A stretch of 64,000 nt of DNA from Peterkaempfera bronchialis (lineage in GTDB: Bacteria; Actinomycetota; Actinomycetes; Streptomycetales; Streptomycetaceae): contig NZ_CP031264.1 in NCBI RefSeq assembly GCF_003258605.2, positions 3,100,001 through 3,164,000 on the forward strand, read 5' to 3'. A program made the position numbers and the translations under genes. The notes below the pieces were generated by a model. That model did no database searches, was not told where the DNA came from, and worked only from the letters and a program-made list of their open reading frames with translations. Below are positions 17,219-25,458 of this stretch, piece by piece (the first letter of the stretch is position 1; each line of letters begins with the position of its first letter).

Positions 17219-17962
17219 ATGGGGAATCCAGCCTGGGTATGGGATGAGCTTCTGCTCGCTTGCGCAGTCGTCGTTCAGAACGACTGGCGGGAGCTTCGAG
17301 AGAACGACCCAAGGGTCCACGAGCTCTCAGCAGTCCTGCGCGCCCTGCCCTTCCACGGACATGAAGCTCGCAGCGACGCCTTCCGGGGTCCCGGCAGCGT
17401 GAGCCGCAAGAGCACGGACATCGCCACCGCGCATCCCACGTACGCGGGCAAGACCACCCGAGGCGGCAGGACCACCAGGCTGGTGGTCGACGCGTTCATC
17501 GCAGACCCTACGAGGATGGTGACTGCGGCAGAAACGATCCGTCACATCGTCTCGGCCGGGATCTTCGTGGGCGCGGCCGAGGAAGAAGCCGACCTCGATG
17601 ACTGGACCGCTCCTGAAGGCCGCCTGCTAGCCAGACTTCACCGCACCCGCGAGCGCAACCCTGCCCTACGCCGCCGGAAGATCGCCTCGGTGCGAAGGGC
17701 TAGCCTTCCCCTGAGCTGCGAAGTCTGCGCCTTCGACTTCGCCGACTTCTACGGATCTCTCGGAGAGGGATACATCGAGGTCCACCACACCGTTCCCCTG
17801 CACATATCCGGTGATACGGACACCTCGCTGAGCGACCTCGCCCTGCTCTGCTCAAACTGCCACCGCATGTGCCATCGCAGCCACGAGTCCGGAGCGAGAT
17901 GGCGTAGTCCAGAGTCACTGCGGACGCTTGTAGCGTCTCGACCTCGCCTCCTAGGCCCGTAG
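17219..17962 (+). CDS. HNH endonuclease with sulfur-binding-domain-like N-terminus
   Basis: The 247-residue protein ends with an HNH nuclease: CEVC (167-170), YIEVHHTVPL (185-194) and DLALLCSNCHRMCHR (206-220). Paired cysteines probably hold a structural zinc and the His-His pair is catalytic. The N-terminal half, with LLLACAVVVQNDWREL, HELSAVLRALP and FRGPGSVSRKSTDIATAHP, resembles the domain of ScoMcrA-type enzymes that reads phosphorothioate DNA (typical core FRNPNGVxxKxxN). It may therefore be a type IV, modification-dependent restriction enzyme. The domain match is from memory and needs structural comparison. No dnd genes lie in the window. Confidence 0.75.
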   Translation: MGNPAWVWDELLLACAVVVQNDWRELRENDPRVHELSAVLRALPFHGHEARSDAFRGPGSVSRKSTDIATAHPTYAGKTTRGGRTTRLVVDAFIADPTRMVTAAETIRHIVSAGIFVGAAEEEADLDDWTAPEGRLLARLHRTRERNPALRRRKIASVRRASLPLSCEVCAFDFADFYGSLGEGYIEVHHTVPLHISGDTDTSLSDLALLCSNCHRMCHRSHESGARWRSPESLRTLVASRPRLLGP

Positions 17963-17975
17963 CCCTGTGGGGGGC

Positions 17976-18515
17976 TCAGATGATGGTGAGGGTGGTTACG
18001 CCGGTGGCGGTGGTGACTCCGGTGGTGAGGCAGAGGAGCAGGGAGGGCTGGAGGAGGGTGGTGACCCGGACCGTGGTGTGGCCCTGGAAGCGGCCGGCGG
18101 TGACGGTGCCGGTGAGGGTGGTGATGATCTGGCCGGCGACGGCGTTGGTGGCGGCGGATTCGCTGAAGGTGCTGGTGTCGCCGGTGCTCCAGTGGAAGAC
18201 CCGGGTGTCCTGGAAGGGGTCGAGGAGGTCGTTGCAGCCGACGTGGATGGTGAACTGCGTGCCGTACCAGCCGCCGGTCACCTGGCCTGCGCCGTCCACG
18301 CAGGAGGTCAGCCGTTCGTCGGTGGTGATGGTGATGTCCTTCGGCTGGAAGGTGAGACCCGGGTGGTAGGTGGTGGTCTCGGTGCCCAGGCACTCCAGCA
18401 GGGTGGGCGGGGCGGCCTGGGCCGGGGTGGGGGCGAGGGCCAGCATGGCGGTGGCGAGTGCGGTGGTGGCCGCCCAGATCGCGGGGCGGCGCAGTCGTGG
18501 TCTGCTGTCGGTCAT
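17976..18515 (-). CDS. Small secreted protein, cysteine-containing
   Basis: The 179-residue product has a signal peptide (RRPAIWAATTALATAMLAL, cleavage near AQAAPP). The mature domain is Thr-rich and probably beta-rich, with Cys residues in LECLG, TSCVDG, HVGCNDLL and LLLCLTT that could form two disulfides. The pattern resembles the abundant small exported proteins of Streptomyces; function is unknown. The start at 18515 has GGGAGACC upstream. It ends 14 bases from the convergent HNH gene. Confidence 0.7.
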   Translation of the reverse strand: MTDSRPRLRRPAIWAATTALATAMLALAPTPAQAAPPTLLECLGTETTTYHPGLTFQPKDITITTDERLTSCVDGAGQVTGGWYGTQFTIHVGCNDLLDPFQDTRVFHWSTGDTSTFSESAATNAVAGQIITTLTGTVTAGRFQGHTTVRVTTLLQPSLLLCLTTGVTTATGVTTLTII

Positions 18516-18670
18516 GGAGGTCTCCCTGGGGCAGGCGGCTGTGGTTTGTGTGATGCCCTGACCATCGGACTGGGATACCGGCGCGCGGCAGCAGTGGGCG
18601 CGTGACGGGCACCGTGGGGGGGCGCGGGGAGGCAGGAGTCCGCCCCGGGGTGCGGCACGCGGGTGGGGGC

Positions 18671-19636
18671 TCAGTGGCTGTAGACGACCGACCACGGCCG
18701 GTGCGGGGGTGATGGTGGTAACGCGCTGTGGCCGGGTGGGGTGGACGGGCGGGCGGGGGAGAGGACGGCGGCGGCGAGTTCGGCGAAGTGGCGGGCGGCG
18801 GGGTGCGGGGTCCGGGCGGGCCAGGCGCCGGCGATCCGCTGGGTGAGGGGCCTGCCGGACAGGGGCCGCCAGGCCACGCGCGGCTCCTTGCGCGCCACCG
18901 GGCCCTGGTCGAAGGCGACTCCGTATCCGGCGGCCACCATGCCGATCAGGAACTCGGGGTTACGGGCGTGCCGGATACGTCCGGGGACGAAGCCGCCCTG
19001 GCGGCACAGGTCCAGCGTGCCGTCGTACCAGCCGGGAGCGGTGGCCCTGGGGAAGAGCACAAGGTCGTGGCCGGACAGTTCGTCAAGTGCGACCTCCGGC
19101 TGCCGGGCAAGGGGCGAGGTGCGCGGCAGGACGACCCCCAACTCCACCGCCACCGCCGGGCCCAGGACCAGATCGGGGGCGTCCACCGGCTGGTGGACCA
19201 GCCCCACGTCGAGTCGGCCGGAGGTGAGCAGCCGCAGCTGCTCCTCCGTGGTCGCCTCCAGCAGGTCGACGCGGAGGCCCGGCGAACGGTCCGTGCAGGC
19301 GGCGAGTAGCGCGGGCAGTACGGGGGCTGCGGTGTCCGGCGGGACGGCCGCCCTCAGGGTGCCCAGTTCACCGTCGCGTGCCCGGAGTACCCGCGTACGG
19401 AGCCGGTCGTCCCGGGCCAGCAGTTCCCGGGCCTCCTCCAGCAGCACCGCGCCCGAGGCCGTCAGCCGGACCTGGCGGCGGGAGCGGTCGAAGAGTTCGG
19501 CGCCGAGTTCCCGCTCCAACCGGCGGATGGACTGGCTGAGCGGTGGCTGGGCCATGCCGAGCAGGTCGGCCGCGCGGCTGAAGTGCAACTCCTCGGCGAC
19601 GACGACGAAGATACGCAGATGCCGCAAGAGGTCCAC
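18671..19636 (-). CDS. LysR-family transcriptional regulator
   Basis: The 321-residue protein begins MDLLRHLRIFVVVAEELHFSRAADLLGMAQPPLSQSIRRLERELG, a typical LysR DNA-binding domain, followed by an effector domain (RAAVPPDTAAPVLPALLA; GRLDVGLVHQPVDAPDL). Only 13 bases separate its start from the divergent beta-lactamase-fold gene, the classic layout of an ampR/ampC-like regulator and target pair. The last 25 or so residues are Pro/Ser-rich. Confidence 0.87.
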   Translation of the reverse strand: MDLLRHLRIFVVVAEELHFSRAADLLGMAQPPLSQSIRRLERELGAELFDRSRRQVRLTASGAVLLEEARELLARDDRLRTRVLRARDGELGTLRAAVPPDTAAPVLPALLAACTDRSPGLRVDLLEATTEEQLRLLTSGRLDVGLVHQPVDAPDLVLGPAVAVELGVVLPRTSPLARQPEVALDELSGHDLVLFPRATAPGWYDGTLDLCRQGGFVPGRIRHARNPEFLIGMVAAGYGVAFDQGPVARKEPRVAWRPLSGRPLTQRIAGAWPARTPHPAARHFAELAAAVLSPARPSTPPGHSALPPSPPHRPWSVVYSH

Positions 19637-19649
19637 CCCGGGAGCCTAG

Positions 19650-20597
19650 GTGACAGGAGACGAGACGCGGATGTCGATCGAGGAGAGGCTGCACAAGGTC
19701 TTCGCAGACGCGGGGGCCGAGGCGCGGCTGCATGCCGTCGCCGTCGGTGCGGAGCCCCCGGGAACGGCGGATAGTGCCAGGAGCGGGGTCGGGATCGGCG
19801 CGGATGAGCCGGTCGTGATCGCGTCCGTGTTCAAGGTGCTGCTGGTGCTGGAGTTCGCGCGGCAGGTCGCGGCGGGGCAACTCGACCCACGGGAACGGGT
19901 CCTGGTGACCGCGGAGGACCGGCTCGGCGGGTGGGGCACGGCGGGCTGCCTGGACGATGTCGAGCTGTCGCTGCGCGATCTGGCCCACTTCACCATGTCG
20001 GTCAGCGACAATTCGGCGGCCGACCTGCTGATGGCCAGGGTGGGAGTGGACACGGTGCGGCTGCTGGCCAGGGAACTCGGCCTCGACCGCACCCGGATCG
20101 TCGGTGGCCCTCGGGAGGTGCTGCGGACGATGCTGGCGGAGGTAGGGGCGGGCGACGAGCAGGAGTTCGCCGCCGTCTATCCGTCGCTGCCGGCCGAGCG
20201 GCTGCGGCGGCTGAGCGCGCTGGACCCGCTGCGGACCAACGCGTCCACCCCGCGCGAGATCACCCGGCTTCTGGGGCTCGTCTGGCGGGACGAGGCGGGG
20301 CCGCCCGAGGCCTGCGCGCAGGTACGTGACCTGATGGGCAGCCAGGTCTTCCGGCACCGGCTGATCTCGGGCTTCCCCGACGAGGTGGTGGTCGCCGCGA
20401 AGACGGGCACGCTGCCGGGACTCCATATCGAGGCGGGCGTCGTCCACTACCCCGACGGCGGGCGGTATGCGGTCGCCGTCTTCGCGCGGACACTCGACCT
20501 CGCCACCGGCCGCGCCCAGGTGGATGCCGCCATCGGTACGGCCGCGCGGATCGCGGTGGAGTATCTGCGCGCCGCAGACCGGCGGAAGGGCGTCTGA
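19650..20597 (+). CDS. Serine hydrolase, class A beta-lactamase-related
   Basis: The 315-residue protein carries the three class A motifs: SVFK (59-62), SDN (119-121) and KTG (251-253). No signal peptide is visible, unlike secreted beta-lactamases, so a cytoplasmic role or esterase-type activity is possible. Typical omega-loop Glu placement could not be confirmed. The GTG at 19650 is used, but the ATG at 19671, preceded by AGGAGA, is equally plausible. The divergent LysR gene is its probable regulator. Confidence 0.8.
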   Translation: MTGDETRMSIEERLHKVFADAGAEARLHAVAVGAEPPGTADSARSGVGIGADEPVVIASVFKVLLVLEFARQVAAGQLDPRERVLVTAEDRLGGWGTAGCLDDVELSLRDLAHFTMSVSDNSAADLLMARVGVDTVRLLARELGLDRTRIVGGPREVLRTMLAEVGAGDEQEFAAVYPSLPAERLRRLSALDPLRTNASTPREITRLLGLVWRDEAGPPEACAQVRDLMGSQVFRHRLISGFPDEVVVAAKTGTLPGLHIEAGVVHYPDGGRYAVAVFARTLDLATGRAQVDAAIGTAARIAVEYLRAADRRKGV

Positions 20598-20680
20598 GCA
20601 GCGGTCATAGCCGGACCGATATGGGAGCAGCGGGTTCTCGATCTTGGACGGCGGCAGGTCGGGCCTGGTCTGCTGCCGTC

Positions 20681-21676
20681 ATGAGTGACAACCACGCACA
20701 GCGGAGTCGGCTCAGCCGTCGTACGGTCCTCAGGAGTGCCGCCCTCGGCGCGGCCGCTGCCCCACTGCTGCCCGCCGGGGCAGCGGCGGCGGCCGGCGGT
20801 CCGGCGTCGCCGCCCCCACGCCGCAGGACGGCGCCGGTGTCGCTGCGCTGGCTCGGCACTGCGGGCTGGCGCATCGACTGGGACGGCCGGACGGTGCTCT
20901 TCGACCCGTACATCACCCGCTTTTCAACCGGCATGTTCAGCGGCGGCTTCGACCCGGGCACGGAGCTGCGGACGGAGGCCGGTCTCGTCCGCCGGCACGC
21001 CGGGCGACCGGAGGTCATCCTGGTCAGCCACAGCCACTGGGACCACCTCAATGACGTCCCGTATCTCGCCCGTACCACCGGGGCGCAGGTTGTCGGCACG
21101 GAGACCACGTACCACCTGCTGCGTTCCTGGGGCGTCGACGCGGCGCAGCTCTCCGTGGTCCGGGGCGGTGAGGTGCTGGACTTCGGCGGGTTCACCGTCG
21201 AGGCCGTCTCCTCCCGGCACAGCCGCAACCAGCGGCACTCCTACTTCGCCCCGGGCATCCTCAACGCCGTGCCCGCCGCTGCCCCGACGACCATCGGCGA
21301 CCTGCCGGAGGGCGACACCCTGGCCTTCCAGGTGACGATCGGCGACGGCCCGTCGGCCTTCCTCATGGGTGCGAGCGACTTCGCGGAACGGGAGGCGGAC
21401 GGGCTGCGGCCGGACCTCGCCATGGTGGCGGTGCCGTCCAGTACGGCGACCCACCGCTATGTCCCCCGGCTGCTCGCGGCGCTGGGTCGGCCCGGGATTG
21501 TCGTACCGGTGCACTGGGACAACTTCGAGACGCCGCTCAGCGGGCCGGTGAGCCGTGATCCGGCGGTGGATCTGGACGGATTCCTGGCGGCGGTGGGCCG
21601 GGAGAGTCCGTCGTCCCGCACCGTCGTACCCGACTACCGCACGCTGTACGACGGGGAGATGCGGCCCCGGCGGTGA
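20681..21676 (+). CDS. Tat-exported metallo-beta-lactamase-fold hydrolase
   Basis: The 331-residue protein starts with a twin-arginine signal (SRLSRRTVLRSAALGAAAAP). The MBL fold then includes LFDPYITRF and the metal motif SHSHWDHLND (from residue 116), then GTETTYHLLRSWG and PVHWDNFETPL, where a late His can complete the site. It resembles the UlaG/YtnP-like branch acting on lactones or phosphodiesters; the substrate is unknown. The ATG at 20681 is chosen because the Tat signal begins there. The beta-lactamase-fold gene is 84 bases upstream. Confidence 0.82.
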   Translation: MSDNHAQRSRLSRRTVLRSAALGAAAAPLLPAGAAAAAGGPASPPPRRRTAPVSLRWLGTAGWRIDWDGRTVLFDPYITRFSTGMFSGGFDPGTELRTEAGLVRRHAGRPEVILVSHSHWDHLNDVPYLARTTGAQVVGTETTYHLLRSWGVDAAQLSVVRGGEVLDFGGFTVEAVSSRHSRNQRHSYFAPGILNAVPAAAPTTIGDLPEGDTLAFQVTIGDGPSAFLMGASDFAEREADGLRPDLAMVAVPSSTATHRYVPRLLAALGRPGIVVPVHWDNFETPLSGPVSRDPAVDLDGFLAAVGRESPSSRTVVPDYRTLYDGEMRPRR

Positions 21677-21760
21677 GCGGATCCGCTCCGGGCCGGTTGT
21701 CAGTGGTGGCTCCTACGGTGATGTCTCAAGGGGATCCGACCGCCTGAGGGGGCCACCCGT

Positions 21761-23233
21761 ATGACCAGCGCCGTGACGACCGACGGGACGACCGACGGGA
21801 CGACGTATCTGGAGCTGTCCGAGGAGGGCGGCGGTGCGCACAAGTTCTACGAGGTGCGGGTCGCCGGCGCCGAGGTGACGATCCGGTACGGGCGGATCGG
21901 CGAGCAGGGCCAGGTGCGGTCGTCGAGGTTCCCCGGTGCGGAGAAGGCGGCGGCGGCAGCGGCCCGCAAGGTGGGCGAGAAGGTGCGCAAGGGGTATGCG
22001 CCGGCGGTGCCCGGGGGGCGGCAGGCGCGGCCGGTGACGCGGCGCCAGCTGGTGAGCAGCACCTCGACGGCGCGGCAGGCTCCGGTGCTGTGGCGGTTCG
22101 CCTCCGGGGCACCGGCGTTCGGGATCTTCGTGGGCGAGGAGTACGCCTATGTCGGCAATCAGCGCGGCGATGTGTACACGCTCACCCACGACGGCCGGGT
22201 CACCGGCCGGTTCGGCCTGCCGGACGGGGTGAAGTGCATTGTGGCCGACGACTTCTGGCTCTACGCCGGGTGCGACGACGGCCGGGTGTACGACCTGAGC
22301 GGCAAGGTGCCGCGCGTGGCGTATGAGATCGCCGGGGACGTGGACATCTACTGGCTCGACATCGACGACGGCGTGCTGGGCGTCTCGGACCGGCAGGGCG
22401 GCATCACCACGGTCGACCACGAGGACGAGTTCCAGTGGTCTCGGGGCAGCCAGGGCCGCCAGGGCAGCCACGGCTGGATGGTGCGGTGCTCGGGCGACAG
22501 CGTCTTCCACGGCCACTCCAGCGGTGTGGACGCCTATGGCGCCCGCAGCGGCGAGCCGCTGTGGCACACCCCGACCGAGGGGCCGGTGCTGTTCGGCTGG
22601 CAGGAGCCGGGCGAGGTCTTCGCCGGTACCGGGCGGGGCTGGGTGTACCGGCTGGCGAAGGCGGACGGGGCGGTGCGCTCGCGGTACCGCTGCGACGCGG
22701 CGGTCTTCTCCTGCGCCACCTCCCCGGACGGGCGCTATGTCTTCGCCGGGGACAACCACTCCTCGGTCTACTGCTTCGCGGCCGACGGCACCCGGCTGTG
22801 GAAGCTCGGCACCGGCTGCGGCTCGGCGTACTCCATGCAGTACCGCGACGAGCGGCTCTACATCGTCACCACCGACGGCTCCCTGGCCTGCATCGACGCG
22901 ACGGAGTCGGCGGTGCGGGAGGCCCAGCAGGGGCGGCTGCCCGAGCGGCGTGACATCAAGACCGCGCAGCTGGCGGCGGTGGCGCCGTCGGCCCAGGTGG
23001 AGACCGTCAGCGAGGCGGTGGTGCAGGCGTCCGGCGGGGTGGTCGTGGAGTGTGTGCAGGAGGCAGGTCGGCTGCGGGTGCGGGTGGTGTCGCCGGGCTA
23101 CGACCCGGAGCTGCGGGTGCAGTTCCCCAAGGACATCCGGGTGCCCGGTGCGCGCTATCTGGTCGCCGAGGTGCGGTCGTCGGCGGCGGGCGGCTTCTAC
23201 CGGGCGCGCGGCGACATCAGGCGGCTGCTCTGA
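21761..23233 (+). CDS. WGR-domain protein with PQQ-like beta-propeller
   Basis: The 490-residue product has an N-terminal WGR domain (YLELSEEGGGAHKFYEV, then VTIRYGRIGEQGQ), a fold known from PARPs and bacterial DNA-associated proteins. From about residue 110 it carries repeated blades such as AYVGNQRGDVYTLTHDG, LYAGCDDGRVYDLSG, VFAGDNHSSVYCF and LYIVTTDGSLACID, a PQQ/BamB-type propeller. There is no signal peptide, so it is cytoplasmic. This fusion suggests a scaffold or sensor that couples nucleic-acid binding to partner binding; the function is unknown. Confidence 0.8.
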   Translation: MTSAVTTDGTTDGTTYLELSEEGGGAHKFYEVRVAGAEVTIRYGRIGEQGQVRSSRFPGAEKAAAAAARKVGEKVRKGYAPAVPGGRQARPVTRRQLVSSTSTARQAPVLWRFASGAPAFGIFVGEEYAYVGNQRGDVYTLTHDGRVTGRFGLPDGVKCIVADDFWLYAGCDDGRVYDLSGKVPRVAYEIAGDVDIYWLDIDDGVLGVSDRQGGITTVDHEDEFQWSRGSQGRQGSHGWMVRCSGDSVFHGHSSGVDAYGARSGEPLWHTPTEGPVLFGWQEPGEVFAGTGRGWVYRLAKADGAVRSRYRCDAAVFSCATSPDGRYVFAGDNHSSVYCFAADGTRLWKLGTGCGSAYSMQYRDERLYIVTTDGSLACIDATESAVREAQQGRLPERRDIKTAQLAAVAPSAQVETVSEAVVQASGGVVVECVQEAGRLRVRVVSPGYDPELRVQFPKDIRVPGARYLVAEVRSSAAGGFYRARGDIRRLL

Positions 23234-23444
23234 GCACGGCTTCAGGGGTGCGGAAGCCCGCCGGTCCTGGCGGTGGCGTCCAGGCTGAGGCAATCCAGGG
23301 GCGTCATCGACTTCTTGCAGACTTTGGCACAGCTCTTGCGTTGGTTGGCAGGTTCATTGCATGCTCGGCTCGCTGCGCACTGCGAACCAGTCATCAGCCA
23401 CGTACCGGTGGACCCGGTGTGCGGCCGCTGAGCGGAGGAGTCAC

Positions 23445-25424
23445 ATGGGAGTCTCACGCCGGTCGTTCATCGCCTCCATGGTGGCCGGGTCCACCATCGG
23501 CACCTGGTCGCTGCTCGAACCGGCCCGCGCCACGGCAGCGGTCGCGTCCCCGGCCGCCAGCCCTGCCGGTGATGTCGTCGGAAAGATCACCGTCGGCTAC
23601 CAGGGCTGGTTCGCCTGCCCCGGCGACGGGGCGCCGATCAACGGCTGGTGGCACTGGAGCCAGGACTGGTCCAAGTCCCCCTCGCCGAGCAACAACGCGA
23701 TCAGGGCCTGGCCCGACATGGCCGACTACACCCAGGGCTACCGGACCTCGTACGGGAACCTCGGCGACGGCCGGCCGGCGACCCTCTTCTCCTCGTACGA
23801 CCAGCAGACGGTGGACACCCACTTCCGCTGGATGCAGCAGAACGGCTGCGACACCGCCGCCCTCCAGCGCTTCAACCCGACCGGCGGGGAGGGCCCGACC
23901 CGCGACGGGATGGCCGTGAAGGTGCGGTCCGCCGCGGAGGCGTACGGCCGGAAGTTCTACATCATGTACGACGTCACCAACTGGACGGACATGCAGTCGC
24001 AGATCAAGACGGACTGGACCGGCAAGATGTCCGCCCTGACCGCGTCGTCCGCCTATGCCCGGCAGAACGGCAAGCCGGTGGTGGGCATCTGGGGCTTCGG
24101 CTTCAACGACCCCGCGCGCCCCTGGTCCCCCGCCGTCTGCCTGGAGGTCGTCAACTGGTTCAAGAGCCAGGGCTGCTATGTGATGGGCGGGGTACCGACC
24201 TACTGGCGCACCGGGGTCAACGACTCCAGGCCCGGCTTCCTCGACGTCTACCACGCCTTCCACATGCTGTCGCCGTGGATGGTGGGACGGATCGGCAACG
24301 CGGCCGACTCGGACAACTTCTACGCCAACCTCAACGTCCCCGACCAGGCCGACTGCAACGCCCATGGGATCGACTACCAGCCGTGCGTCATGCCCGGGGA
24401 CATCACGGCACGCCAGCGGGCGCACGGCGACTTCATGTGGCGGCAGTTCTACAACATGGTCCGGGTGGGCGCGCAGGGCATCTACATCTCCATGTTCGAC
24501 GAGTACAACGAGGGGAACCAGATCGCCAAGACGGCGGCGACCGCCGCCCAGGTGCCGTCCGGCTCGGGGCTGCTGGCGCTGGACGAGGACGGTACGGCCT
24601 GCTCCTCGGACTACTACCTCAGGCTCACCGCCGACGGCGGCAGGATGCTCAAGGGCCAGATCGCCCTGACCCCGGTGCGCCCGACCTCCCCCCTCGGCGG
24701 CTCCGGCGGCGACCTCCAGCCGCCCACCGCCCCCACCGGCCTCCAGGTGACCGGCCACAGCTCCACCACCGTGTCGCTGGCCTGGGGCGCCTCCACCGAC
24801 AACGTCGGGGTGACGGCGTACCAGGTGTACCGCGTCACCGGCTCCACCAGGTCACTGCTGGGGACCACCGGCACCACCGCGTTCACCGTCACGGGCCTGG
24901 CCCCGTCCACCGCCTATGCGTTCTGCGTCACCGCCCAGGACGCGGCCGGAAACGTCTCGGCCGCCTCGAACACGGTGAATGCCACCACCGACGCGGGCGC
25001 CCCGGTCAACCTCGCCGCCGGAAAGGCCACCTCGGAGAGCAGCCACACCCAGGGCTATGTCAGCGGCAATGCCGTGGACGGGAACCGCGACACCTACTGG
25101 GAGAGCGCCAACAACGCCTTCCCGCAGTGGTTGCAGGTCGATCTCGGGGCCAGGACGAGCACCAGGCGCATCGTGCTCACCCTGCCGCCGGCCGCCGCCT
25201 GGAGCACCCGGACCCAGACCCTCTCCGTGCTGGGCAGCACCGACGGGTCGCAGTTCAGCACCGTGGCGGGGTCGGCCGGCTACACCTTCGACCCGGCCAC
25301 CGGAAACACCGCCACCATCACCTTCCCGGCCGCAGCCGACGTCCGCCATCTGCGGCTGGTCTTCACCGCCAACACGGGATGGCCCGCCGGGCAGGTCTCC
25401 GAGTTCCAGGTCTACGCGTCCTGA
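23445..25424 (+). CDS. Tat-exported glycoside hydrolase (GH71/GH99-like) with FnIII and discoidin/CBM32 domains
   Basis: The 659-residue protein begins with a Tat signal (GVSRRSFIASMVAG). The catalytic region (about 45-425) contains VGYQGWFACPGDG, WWHWSQDW, FYIMYDVTNW and ISMFDEYNEGNQIAK, matching the endo-acting GH71/GH99-like clan that cleaves alpha-linked or fungal and plant polysaccharides. A fibronectin III domain (PPTAPTGLQVTGHSST to TVNATTDAG) and a C-terminal F5/8-type carbohydrate-binding module (NLAAGKATSESS to SEFQVYAS) follow. GGAGG lies 5 bases before the ATG. It probably acts on polymers outside the cell. Confidence 0.78.
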   Translation: MGVSRRSFIASMVAGSTIGTWSLLEPARATAAVASPAASPAGDVVGKITVGYQGWFACPGDGAPINGWWHWSQDWSKSPSPSNNAIRAWPDMADYTQGYRTSYGNLGDGRPATLFSSYDQQTVDTHFRWMQQNGCDTAALQRFNPTGGEGPTRDGMAVKVRSAAEAYGRKFYIMYDVTNWTDMQSQIKTDWTGKMSALTASSAYARQNGKPVVGIWGFGFNDPARPWSPAVCLEVVNWFKSQGCYVMGGVPTYWRTGVNDSRPGFLDVYHAFHMLSPWMVGRIGNAADSDNFYANLNVPDQADCNAHGIDYQPCVMPGDITARQRAHGDFMWRQFYNMVRVGAQGIYISMFDEYNEGNQIAKTAATAAQVPSGSGLLALDEDGTACSSDYYLRLTADGGRMLKGQIALTPVRPTSPLGGSGGDLQPPTAPTGLQVTGHSSTTVSLAWGASTDNVGVTAYQVYRVTGSTRSLLGTTGTTAFTVTGLAPSTAYAFCVTAQDAAGNVSAASNTVNATTDAGAPVNLAAGKATSESSHTQGYVSGNAVDGNRDTYWESANNAFPQWLQVDLGARTSTRRIVLTLPPAAAWSTRTQTLSVLGSTDGSQFSTVAGSAGYTFDPATGNTATITFPAAADVRHLRLVFTANTGWPAGQVSEFQVYAS

Positions 25425-25458
25425 CCGCGCCGGGCCCCGGGGCGGCGGCGCGCATCGC

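Noticed and set aside
11500-18000. Integrative element with attachment sites
   Set aside because: No integrase, tRNA or flanking direct repeat was found, so only an accessory block is claimed.
23280-23444. Operator repeats before the glycoside hydrolase
   Set aside because: Several CTTGC-like words occur, but no consistent palindrome or known CebR/MalR-type operator could be defined.
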